Assembly: GCA_000961655.1 (NCBI GenBank)
Contig: LADR01000074.1
Span: 21,575 to 85,574 of the forward strand
From: Desulfatitalea sp. BRH_c12
GTDB taxonomy: Bacteria; Desulfobacterota; Desulfobacteria; Desulfobacterales; Desulfosarcinaceae
DNA length: 64,000 bases
Reading direction: 5' to 3'
The notes beneath the pieces were generated by a model. It had not been told where the DNA came from and searched no databases. It saw nothing but the letters and a program-made list of their open reading frames with translations. Each line of letters opens with the position of its first letter. Position 1 is the first letter of the stretch. This document shows positions 8,149 to 15,854 of this stretch, in pieces. The position numbers and the translations under genes were made by a program.

Positions 8149-8739
8149 CTAATTTCCGTATATATAGGCTTTTCCCATCTGTGAGAAAGCGTCCAGGGCC
8201 AGCCAGGCCCGCGCCCCGAAGACGATATCGCTGCGCTGCAGCAAGTCGCGCGCCTGTTGCCGGTCCATTAAAAAGATTTCGATATTCTCTGAGTCGGTGT
8301 TGTGGTCTGTGCTGGGTATGCCGTCGACTTCGGCGAAAACCATGGCGATGGTTTCGTCGGTAATGCCCGCAGAGGTGAAAACAGCGGGACTGTGCCGGTA
8401 TATCTTGACCAACTCCAGACCGGTCTCTTCGCGCAATTCTCTGCCGGCCGTGTCCGCAAGCGTTTCGCCGGGGTCCAGAAGCCCTGCTGGAAAACCATAC
8501 TGATAGTCCCCCACAGGGACGCGGTACTCCCTTATCACCACCAGTTTGTCCTCCTGGCGGTGATAGGGGACAATGATTGCCGCATCGGGGCGTTGGTGCT
8601 GGCCGGTGATGCACTTGGGCTGGTCGCCTCGGCTGATCATGTGCCAGCGTTTGACGTTGCCTTTGCGATCCAGATAGGAAACGGCGAAAAGGGTTACAAA
8701 TTTAATTTTTGCAATAATGGTGGCATCGATGATTTTCAT
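8149..8739 (-). CDS. Nudix hydrolase (ADP-ribose pyrophosphatase-like)
   Basis: A complete Nudix box is present: GLLDPGETLADTAGRELREE followed by TGLEL, matching G-x5-E-x7-REUxEExGU. The protein has the ADP-ribose pyrophosphatase style of N-terminal strand-rich domain (REYRVPVGDYQYGFPAG) and later ITDETIAMVFAEVD. It probably hydrolyses a nucleoside diphosphate derivative such as ADP-ribose. It starts 9 bases after the helicase stop, so the two share an operon. An 8-bp inverted repeat (AGAGTCAC / GTGACTCT, 8050-8149) brackets the gap between it and panE. Confidence 0.85.
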   Translation of the reverse strand: MKIIDATIIAKIKFVTLFAVSYLDRKGNVKRWHMISRGDQPKCITGQHQRPDAAIIVPYHRQEDKLVVIREYRVPVGDYQYGFPAGLLDPGETLADTAGRELREETGLELVKIYRHSPAVFTSAGITDETIAMVFAEVDGIPSTDHNTDSENIEIFLMDRQQARDLLQRSDIVFGARAWLALDAFSQMGKAYIYGN

Positions 8740-8748
8740 TAGACCAAG

Positions 8749-11208
8749 TTACTGTGGAGTATGATGTTTGAGGTGGGCCAGGACCAACTTGATTTCGCCA
8801 AAGGAGCAGTCATCGCCGAGGGCCGCTTTCAACTTCTTCATCGATCTGACCTGAAGCTGGGTGATTTTTTTTTCGATCGTGTGGCGCTTTGCATCCGATA
8901 TGATACCGGTCAAATTTACTTCGCCTTTTAACACGAAGTATTCCATGTGGCTTTCGATCGTTGCGATCGTCAGTCCCCGCTGAGCGGCGATTTGCGGGAT
9001 GGTCATTCCGTTCTCGAAATATTCGAGGCTGACTTTTTTAGTGTCTTCTTTTGCTTTGACATCACTCTCCATGAATGGCGCGATGGCTGCGGTTTCGGGC
9101 AGGTCTACCTGATCGATGTTGTGTTTGCGGCAGTAATCGGAGACGATCGTCGTAAGTGCGTGGCCGTACTTTTCAGCCAGACGTTTGCCGATGCCTTTGA
9201 TTTTTTTCAGGTCGGCGATGGTGATGGGCAGCCGCACCGCGATCTGCACCAAGGTCTTTTGGTGCATGACCTGATAATGGGCGAGGCCCTCATCGGCTGC
9301 CGTGTGCTTGCGCCATTCACGCAGGGCCTCGAACAGTTCGGGGTTGGCAACGTCTGCCTTGGCGTAGGTGATGCCTGGGGCTTTGGGTTTTTCCTGACTT
9401 GTGTCCATGACCGCAGTTGAAAGCGCCCGCAGATACCGTCCTGGCGAAAAGCCGTCGCGGCAGGATAGAATCCCGGACAGCTTCATCGCGGTTTCCTCCT
9501 TCAGGTGCTTTACGGTGTCGGTGATTTGCTTGCGAATTTCCTTGTTGTCTGTCTCCAGAGAGAATCTTTCAAGATAGGGGCCAAGCAGCGCCGTGATCTT
9601 TTCATTGAAATAGACGGCAGCCTTGGACAATCTTTCGCCAATGGCCGCATCGTCGGCCGGCAAAGCCGCGTCGCTGAACATGCCTTGCAGTTGCCGCTTG
9701 AACTTTTCACCGATGTCACAAATCTGCGCCGTGGCGTGTTGACGGATTTCATCACAATCGCCGCCCGTGACCTGAATCACTTCGGCGTTGTTGCGCACAA
9801 GCGCTGCCAGACGGCCGAGCAGGCCGCGCAGTCTCTCGAAGTCGAAACACGTCAGCAAAAGGTGCTGCTGGTAACGGCTTTTGGCTGCCGCAAGCTTTTG
9901 CGGCGATGGCGGGTCGGCGGCAGCCTCCGTCACGAAACGTTGAACGGTGGGGTCGGTCTTCACGGAGGATAAGGTCAGCGGCGAACTGAGTATGATGCCC
10001 TCCAAGGTCCGGCAGCGGCTCAAGGCCACATACACCTGGCCAAAGGCAAAAGCGGCTTGGGCGTCGATGATGGCTTTGTCGAAAGTGAGTCCCTGGCTCT
10101 TGTGGATCGTGATGGCCCAGGCCGCTTTAAGGGGGTACTGGCGGAAAGTGCCGATGTCTTTCTGGGATATCTCGGCGGTTTTCGGGTCGACGGTGTATTC
10201 GATGTTTTCCCAGGTGGTCTTGTCGACCGTGATCGTGCCTGCTTCTCCCGGGCAACGGACCTCGATGGTATCGGCCGACATCCCGACGATTGCGCCGATC
10301 TTGCCGTTGAAGTAGCATTTGTCGGCCGTCATGTCATTGCGGATGAACATCACCTGGGCCCCGGTTTTCAACTCCAGGGCGGCGGCGGTCGGACAGACGT
10401 GTTCGGGAAAATCGCCGTCCACATCGGCAACGAACCGGCGGCTTTTGCTCGGCAGACTTTTCATTTTGGCATTGTTGATCGCATCGGCGCTGCTGTTGTG
10501 TGTGCACAGCGTGATGCAGCCTTCTCCGTCGCGCGGTGAATAACCCGGGTTGTGACGGGCATTGAGCTGTTTGAGGCTGTCCGGGTCGAGCCTGTTGTCG
10601 CGGACGCGGTTGAGCAGTTCAATGAAGTGTTGATCCGACTGGCGATAGATGTGTTTCAACTCTATGGAAATCAGCTCGGTGCGCCCCAGCGCGGTGCTGC
10701 TGAAGAAATAGGGTGAATCGTAGTAATCTTGCAGGATCTGCCATTCCTCTTTCTTGACCACGGGCGAGAGTTGGTGCAGGTCGCCGATCATCAGCACCTG
10801 CACGCCGCCGAAAGGCAGGTCCGAGCGGCGGTAGCGTCGCAGGATGCTGTCTACGCCATCGAGCAGGTCGGCCCGCACCATGCTGATTTCGTCGATGACC
10901 AGCAGGTCGAGGCTTCGGATGATATTCGTTTTTTCTTTCCTGATCTTGTGACGGGCGGTAAAGGCTTCGCTGCCGGGAACGAACGGACCGAATGGAATTT
11001 GAAAAAAGGAATGCAGGGTCACGCCGCCGGCATTGATGGCGGCTACACCCGTGGGCGCTGTCACCACCATGCGTTTGTGGGTTTTTTTCTTGATGGCATG
11101 CAGAAAGGTGGTCTTACCGGTACCGGCCTTGCCAGTCAAAAAGATGTTGCAGTGGGTATGCTGGACGAATTCCTCGGCCAACAGGAGATCAGGATTGGGG
11201 TTGTCCAT
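8749..11208 (-). CDS. PIF1/RecD-like helicase with HRDC and C-terminal helix-turn-helix domain
   Basis: The 819-residue protein begins with a superfamily 1 helicase core: Walker A FLTGKAGTGKTTFLHAI, APTGVAAINAGGVTLHSFF (motif Ia region), Walker B LLVIDEISMVRADLLD and a late AWAITIHKSQGLTFDKAI motif. Around residues 630-710 is an HRDC domain (LFEALREWRKHTA, LKKIKGIGKRLAEKYG). A C-terminal helix-turn-helix region follows (YFENGMTIPQIAAQRGLTIA). It likely unwinds DNA during repair or replication. It is the first gene of a two-gene operon with the Nudix hydrolase. Confidence 0.85.
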   Translation of the reverse strand: MDNPNPDLLLAEEFVQHTHCNIFLTGKAGTGKTTFLHAIKKKTHKRMVVTAPTGVAAINAGGVTLHSFFQIPFGPFVPGSEAFTARHKIRKEKTNIIRSLDLLVIDEISMVRADLLDGVDSILRRYRRSDLPFGGVQVLMIGDLHQLSPVVKKEEWQILQDYYDSPYFFSSTALGRTELISIELKHIYRQSDQHFIELLNRVRDNRLDPDSLKQLNARHNPGYSPRDGEGCITLCTHNSSADAINNAKMKSLPSKSRRFVADVDGDFPEHVCPTAAALELKTGAQVMFIRNDMTADKCYFNGKIGAIVGMSADTIEVRCPGEAGTITVDKTTWENIEYTVDPKTAEISQKDIGTFRQYPLKAAWAITIHKSQGLTFDKAIIDAQAAFAFGQVYVALSRCRTLEGIILSSPLTLSSVKTDPTVQRFVTEAAADPPSPQKLAAAKSRYQQHLLLTCFDFERLRGLLGRLAALVRNNAEVIQVTGGDCDEIRQHATAQICDIGEKFKRQLQGMFSDAALPADDAAIGERLSKAAVYFNEKITALLGPYLERFSLETDNKEIRKQITDTVKHLKEETAMKLSGILSCRDGFSPGRYLRALSTAVMDTSQEKPKAPGITYAKADVANPELFEALREWRKHTAADEGLAHYQVMHQKTLVQIAVRLPITIADLKKIKGIGKRLAEKYGHALTTIVSDYCRKHNIDQVDLPETAAIAPFMESDVKAKEDTKKVSLEYFENGMTIPQIAAQRGLTIATIESHMEYFVLKGEVNLTGIISDAKRHTIEKKITQLQVRSMKKLKAALGDDCSFGEIKLVLAHLKHHTPQ

Positions 11209-11354
11209 TGGCCTTTTTCCGAATAAAGCAGTATTGGGTTTGCATGGCCTTGGGCACGGGCACTCCTGATCTGAAAAAAGATAAAACTCTGAAGGATACA
11301 GCTCTTGACGCGGGCGAGCATACCGAAACAGCTATTTTATGTCAATGATCAGCG

Positions 11355-11708
11355 CGAGACATCCAGCATCTGAAATGTACCTGCTCGCTATTTTGCAAAA
11401 AATCCTCATTATTGAAGTAACACAGATAGGTAGGGTGGGCATCGCCCACCATTTGTCTTATGTTGATGACGTTTGTGATTGGCCATATTAGCGTTTCATC
11501 GCTATGCTCGCTCCGGTGTCTATCCAATCGCTTGGGGAATAGCGCGGTGGTGGGCAATGCCCACCTACTTTTGGAGAAGTGTTGCGTGTAATGGAGGGAT
11601 CCTGTCCGATCTGATATGGTATCGTCCACCACACAAGGCATCCAGCATCTAAAATGTGCTTGCCTGCTCGCTATTCCGCAAAAAATCATCATTATTGAAA
11701 TAACACTG
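11355..11708. repeat. Composite repeat: MITE-like R1 copy between two ~70-bp direct repeats
   Basis: An R1 element runs from GTAGGGTGGGC at 11430 to GCCCACCTAC at 11568, in the opposite orientation to the copies at the right edge. Interior words such as TTGTCTTATGTTGATG and GTGTCTATCCAAT match the reverse complement of those copies. It is flanked by two direct repeats at about 11355-11424 and 11632-11708, sharing CATCCAGCATCT, CTGCTCGCTATT and GCAAAAAATC. The gene-free gap 11209-11841 holds nothing else recognisable. Confidence 0.7.
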
Positions 11709-11841
11709 GTTGCCGACCCCACTTCTTCCGTACACGGGAAAAGTGTGATTCGGCTGGATGGGCGGCGCCGGCGGGCAGCCGTTCTTTTGGATAATAACAC
11801 GCGGGCTTCAGGTCCGCATTGCTGCAAGCACAGGAGGTGCC

Positions 11842-12042
11842 ATGATGCAGGCGAAGCAATTCAAACAGGTATGTGAGTGCAAAAACTGCGGCAACGAAGC
11901 CGAGATGGTGGTCACCTGCCAACTGGAAGACCCTTTGGCCGGGGCGACACCCCATATCGTTGCGGAGGGTGAAGGTGCGACCAAGGGGCACGCCGTCTGT
12001 ACACACTGTGGGTCCGAGGCCGACATCTGGTTGGATGTGTGA
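11842..12042 (+). CDS. Small putative zinc-ribbon protein, 66 aa
   Basis: The ATG at 11842 follows AGGAGGTGCC, a strong ribosome binding site; a second ATG follows directly. The product contains VCECKNCGNEAEM and, near the end, HAVCTHCGSEADIWLDV. That is two CxxC pairs plus one extra Cys, which fits a small zinc ribbon or rubredoxin-like knuckle. No named family is recognised. It stands alone and is followed by a strong hairpin at 12081-12120. Confidence 0.7.
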   Translation: MMQAKQFKQVCECKNCGNEAEMVVTCQLEDPLAGATPHIVAEGEGATKGHAVCTHCGSEADIWLDV

Positions 12043-12080
12043 TGTTCAGGGCGGCCGGGCAGAATGAAAGACCGATGTCA

Positions 12081-12120
12081 GCCGGTAAGAGGCGCCGCCC
12101 AGGGACGGCCTCTTACCGGC
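12081..12120. terminator. Strong 13-bp stem-loop between convergent genes
   Basis: GCCGGTAAGAGGC and GCCTCTTACCGGC are exact reverse complements with a 14-base loop. The stem lies 38 bases after the zinc-ribbon stop and 24 bases before the end of the convergent hypothetical gene. No U-tract follows on either strand, so it may be a Rho-assisted or mRNA-stabilising hairpin rather than a classical intrinsic terminator. Confidence 0.55.
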
Positions 12121-12144
12121 GCCTTGCGCGTCAATGAGACATCT

Positions 12145-12447
12145 TTAGCAGAATCTGAACGGAATGCCGCCAATGGAACCGCCGCAGACGCTGTGGTTCG
12201 GATTATCGAAAAAGGTAAGGGTGGTTGAGGGCAGGGCGTTGTCCCTGATCATCAATTTGAAATCTTTGAGTTGCTCTTTGACGCTCCGTTTCATATCATT
12301 GTCCAGACGCCCCTGGCTGAGATCATGGATTTGGCCAGGATCCAACGTCACATTCTTGCCGGACGGTGCAACGACTTCCACCAGTTCGCCGGTGTCCTTG
12401 TTGAACCCTAAATAAAAAACGTCGGGTTTCTGATTTGGAGCTGGCAT
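12145..12447 (-). CDS. Hypothetical protein, 100 aa, last gene of the cyclase operon
   Basis: The ATG at 12447 is preceded by GGAGGG, and the gene begins 15 bases after the stop of the FecR-TPR-barrel gene, so it is probably co-transcribed. The sequence starts MPAPNQKPDVFYLGFNKDTG and ends CGGSIGGIPFRFC with two Cys in the last 14 residues. There is no signal peptide or membrane segment. The family is not recognised. Confidence 0.6.
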   Translation of the reverse strand: MPAPNQKPDVFYLGFNKDTGELVEVVAPSGKNVTLDPGQIHDLSQGRLDNDMKRSVKEQLKDFKLMIRDNALPSTTLTFFDNPNHSVCGGSIGGIPFRFC

Positions 12448-12462
12448 GGTTTCCCTCCTTCG

Positions 12463-15400
12463 TTAAAGGGTTAGCGTGAATTTGACCAGTAGGTACTGGT
12501 CGGGGTAAATAGATGGCCGGGCTGGATCGGTGTCCTGGAAGGTGAATGTTTCGTTGAAAAGATTTTTGCCTTCCAAAGTGATGGTGCCGTATCTGCGAGG
12601 TAAGCGATAGCCGATATCCGCATCGAATACCCAAAAGTGATCTTCACCGGGAACCAGGTTGGTTCCGCTGCCGAATTCTCCTTTTTGATCGACATAGGTC
12701 GCCTTGCATCCGGCGAAAAAGCCCCGCGGCAGAAACAGGCGGGTGCCCATGGACAAACGGTGCGTGCGCAATTCGACAAAATCTTCGTCCCCTGTGTAGG
12801 CAGCGTCTCTTTCGAAGTCTTCAAACTGATAGGCGGCGCTCACCGTCAGCCAGTTCAAGGGCGTAGCATAGAGATAGACGCGGGTGGTTTTTTCGTCCCA
12901 GTCTACTTCGGCCGCCTGGTCGGCTGTAAGATCCACGTACGGCAGCGATAGATCCCTTTTGACGAATTCAACGCCGCCCCTGAGCGAGCGCATTATCTTG
13001 TGGTCGATTCCGATGCCGTAATTCCAGGCGTCAACCACTTCGCTGCCGTCCAGAACCTCTTCGTACACTTGGTTGAACCCGGCCACGTGCGTGGGTTCAA
13101 GGCGCTGTTTCGCCAGATACATGTCTTCGAGCACTCTGAAGGCGGCCGCCCGCAAGGTGGTCATCTTGAAAATGTTCCAGGTCAGTCCGATTTTGGGGTT
13201 CAGCTGCTCCTGATCCGCTATCCCCCCTCTCGATTTGCCGGCACTCACGCCAAGCGTCCACGATACGTTGGCAGGAAAATCGGTGTAGGCATAGAGATAG
13301 CCGAAAAGATGCGCGATATGGTCTTTGCTTTCACTATCCACACCCATCAGCGGTATTTTGAAGGTGGTTTCCCGATCGGCATCGAGATACCCGGCCCCTG
13401 TGGTCAAGCGCAAGTGTCGGGTGCGCAGCAAGTACTCGATTTCGCCAATATACCCGTTGTCCGCAAGCTGTGCTTCGGCAAAGGGTGGGTAGTCGAAACG
13501 ATAGTCGGCCTCGGTGTAGATCCAGGAGCCGATCAGGTCCGAAGAGGGCGTCAGGGCGTGATGGAATCCGAGACGGCCAGAATTGATCTCCAGAGGCCGG
13601 CGTACGGTTGGCTCATAGTTATCGGGATTGAACCGCAAGTACGGGTCACCTCTTTCGGTATCTCGCGAACGCACTTCGGCTTGCACCGATGTCTTGTGCG
13701 TCAGAGCGATCTGAGCGAAGGCGTTGTAGATTTTGTGCCGCTGATCGTTATTTTCCCGAAATCCGTCGGTTTCATAGTAAAACTGACCCACGCTCAACGA
13801 TACATTGTCTTGAACGGCCGAGACGACGACCTCATCGCCCAGGGTGTCCTTGGAACCGATCACGCCGCTGGCCTGGATAGCGACCCGGTTTCGAAGAAAC
13901 AGCGGATTGAACTCGTTCAACGAAGGTTTTGCCGGGCCGGCACCCTCCAAGATAAAAAGATTGGTTTCGGCCAGTTGGGGTTGCACTGGCGTGATAGTGA
14001 TCGGTTGCAGCAGCTGCGCCTGCAGCAGCTCGCTTGCGCGAGCGATATCATGGCGCGGCCGGGATGTATATGCGTCGGCTAGCAGCCGGTGGGCGGAATA
14101 GTTGGCTGGGTCGGCTTGCAGGGATGTGAAGCCTTCACGCAAGGCCAGTTCCTGAAAGTCCAGGTCGTCATAGATGCGGCTGAGGCTGGCGCTGCGCGCG
14201 GCCAGGTCCTGGTCCAGCAAAAAACGGGAGCGGTAAACGGCCCGGTTGTCATTGAGCGCGATGGCGGTTTCAAGATCTTGCAAGGCGTGCACCGGTCGGT
14301 TGATGCTTTGTTTGCGAATGGCATCATAAAAGTAGGGGGTCGGATCCAGAGGGTCGAGTTGCTTGGCCATTTCAAACTGGCGCAGGTCCAGGGGGCCGCG
14401 TTTTTCCTCGAAATAGGCTTTGCCAAGATAGCTGCGGATCACTGCATTGCCCGGGTCCAATGCGGCCGCGATTTCTATGTCGGCCCGGCCCTGCTCCAAA
14501 TCTCCCGTTCGGATATGCGCCAGACCTCGGCCGAGTCTGGACAGCGGATCGGCCGCGTCGAGGGCGATGGCACGGTCAAAGGCCTGTTTGGAAAGGTCGG
14601 TTTTGATCTGGGTGAGATAGGCATAGCCCAGCACCATGTGGGTCCGGGCGAAGTAGGGCGCCAGACGGACAGCCTTTTGGGCGGCCGACAACGCGCCGTC
14701 CAAATCTGCGGTGGCCAGACGCAACTCCGCCAGGCGCGCCCATGCGATGGCATTGTCCGGCGTGTGTTGCGTTGCCGTTTGAACCTGATCGAGGGCCGCG
14801 TCGAGCGCAAAGCGGGCCTGGTAAGCGTAGGATAACGCCAGTCGGGCGGGCACCGACGCCGGGTCCGCCGCAATGGCTTGCTTGGCGCCAGACAGGGCAT
14901 CATCGCTGCGATTTTGCACCACCGCGATGATGGCGCGCAGGGCCAGGGCCGAACTGTCATCCGTGTTCAAGGCGAGCGCGCGGTCAATGTCCTGCCGGGC
15001 GTCGGCAACCTGGCCGACGGATAGTGCCAGGCCGGCGCGATAGATGAAAAAGCGCGCGTCGTCCACCCCGTCCGTCAGCCCCTCGAGGCGGCCAAAGGCT
15101 TGTGCCAGGTCCCCCCTTTGATAATGGCTCAGCGATTGGCGGACTCTGGTTTGCCACGCATCGGCGCCGGTCCCTTCAAAGTCGTCCGGAGCGAATGCGA
15201 CGATGGGCGGGTAGTACAAGGTCCACTGCACAGCATCGCGCGGCTGGGCCACGATCACCGGTCGTGGCGCCTGGCCGGCCGCCACGACGGCGGATTGGCC
15301 GCTGGCCAGCAACACGCCGCCCCTTGCGTTGTCCGTTTGCAGGCTGCCTTCGAAAAGCGTAATAAATGTCTTCTCATCATCGACGCGTGCAAAAAATTCA

Positions 15401-15825
15401 GTGCCTCTCACCACCCCGTTGACAAAAGGGGTCGTCAATTTCAGACTGCGCGCCTTGCGGCTGAAAAAATAAGCCGCCCCGCGCAGCAATTCTATCAGAA
15501 AAGTACTTTCAGCTTCGATGCCGTTGAAGGCGATGGTCGTGTTCTGATCGATGCGCAAGACAGCCCCGTTGTCCAGCACGATGGCGGCCCGGCTTCGCTC
15601 GGTGACCCGCAGACGGTCGCCGGTGCAAAAAAGGTCATTCAAGCGGACCGGTTGCCAGTGGTCCTGATCCTGGCGCAAGACATAAGCCTGCCCCTGAATG
15701 GAGACGATCTGGCTCACGACGGGTTGGCAGGGCGCGGCCGCCCGGCCGGGCATTTGCTGATCGGCACCGCTGTTGGCGGCCACCGCTAACAAAGCGGCCA
15801 TCCAGACGAACCACCCTATGCGCAT
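12463..15825 (-). CDS. FecR-domain, TPR and outer-membrane beta-barrel fusion protein
   Basis: The start at 15825 (MRIGWFVWMAALLAVAANSG) gives a signal peptide and has GGAGAGG upstream. Residues ~40-190 form a FecR/LysM-like domain (NDLFCTGDRLRVTERSRAAI, VRGTEFFARVDDEKTFITLF, EGSLQTD). About ten TPR repeats span ~215-610 (AIAADPASVPARLALSYAYQ, AVRLAPYFARTHMVLGYAYL). Residues ~650-1120 look like an outer-membrane barrel ending LEGKNLFNETFTFQD, then YLLVKFTLTL, as in TonB-dependent receptors. No plug domain or TonB box is visible. It follows the CHASE2 cyclase gene by 29 bases; such FecR/CHASE2 neighbours recur in bacteria. It may link envelope state to cAMP signalling. Confidence 0.8.
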   Translation of the reverse strand: MRIGWFVWMAALLAVAANSGADQQMPGRAAAPCQPVVSQIVSIQGQAYVLRQDQDHWQPVRLNDLFCTGDRLRVTERSRAAIVLDNGAVLRIDQNTTIAFNGIEAESTFLIELLRGAAYFFSRKARSLKLTTPFVNGVVRGTEFFARVDDEKTFITLFEGSLQTDNARGGVLLASGQSAVVAAGQAPRPVIVAQPRDAVQWTLYYPPIVAFAPDDFEGTGADAWQTRVRQSLSHYQRGDLAQAFGRLEGLTDGVDDARFFIYRAGLALSVGQVADARQDIDRALALNTDDSSALALRAIIAVVQNRSDDALSGAKQAIAADPASVPARLALSYAYQARFALDAALDQVQTATQHTPDNAIAWARLAELRLATADLDGALSAAQKAVRLAPYFARTHMVLGYAYLTQIKTDLSKQAFDRAIALDAADPLSRLGRGLAHIRTGDLEQGRADIEIAAALDPGNAVIRSYLGKAYFEEKRGPLDLRQFEMAKQLDPLDPTPYFYDAIRKQSINRPVHALQDLETAIALNDNRAVYRSRFLLDQDLAARSASLSRIYDDLDFQELALREGFTSLQADPANYSAHRLLADAYTSRPRHDIARASELLQAQLLQPITITPVQPQLAETNLFILEGAGPAKPSLNEFNPLFLRNRVAIQASGVIGSKDTLGDEVVVSAVQDNVSLSVGQFYYETDGFRENNDQRHKIYNAFAQIALTHKTSVQAEVRSRDTERGDPYLRFNPDNYEPTVRRPLEINSGRLGFHHALTPSSDLIGSWIYTEADYRFDYPPFAEAQLADNGYIGEIEYLLRTRHLRLTTGAGYLDADRETTFKIPLMGVDSESKDHIAHLFGYLYAYTDFPANVSWTLGVSAGKSRGGIADQEQLNPKIGLTWNIFKMTTLRAAAFRVLEDMYLAKQRLEPTHVAGFNQVYEEVLDGSEVVDAWNYGIGIDHKIMRSLRGGVEFVKRDLSLPYVDLTADQAAEVDWDEKTTRVYLYATPLNWLTVSAAYQFEDFERDAAYTGDEDFVELRTHRLSMGTRLFLPRGFFAGCKATYVDQKGEFGSGTNLVPGEDHFWVFDADIGYRLPRRYGTITLEGKNLFNETFTFQDTDPARPSIYPDQYLLVKFTLTL

Positions 15826-15854
15826 GGGTCCTCTCCAGTCCGATGCACAGCGCA

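Noticed and set aside
8050..8149. Inverted AGAGTCAC / GTGACTCT between panE and the Nudix gene as a terminator
   Set aside because: Arms are 8 bp with an 84-base loop and no T-run, so a stable terminator is unlikely.
11342..11827. 161-codon frame crossing the R1 composite repeat
   Set aside because: The whole frame lies in repeat sequence, and duplicated peptide pieces reflect the direct DNA repeats rather than a protein domain.
13000..14082. Long plus-strand frame (360 codons) inside the FecR-TPR-barrel gene
   Set aside because: It is a shadow of the minus-strand gene: no family match, and the opposite strand has clear domains throughout.
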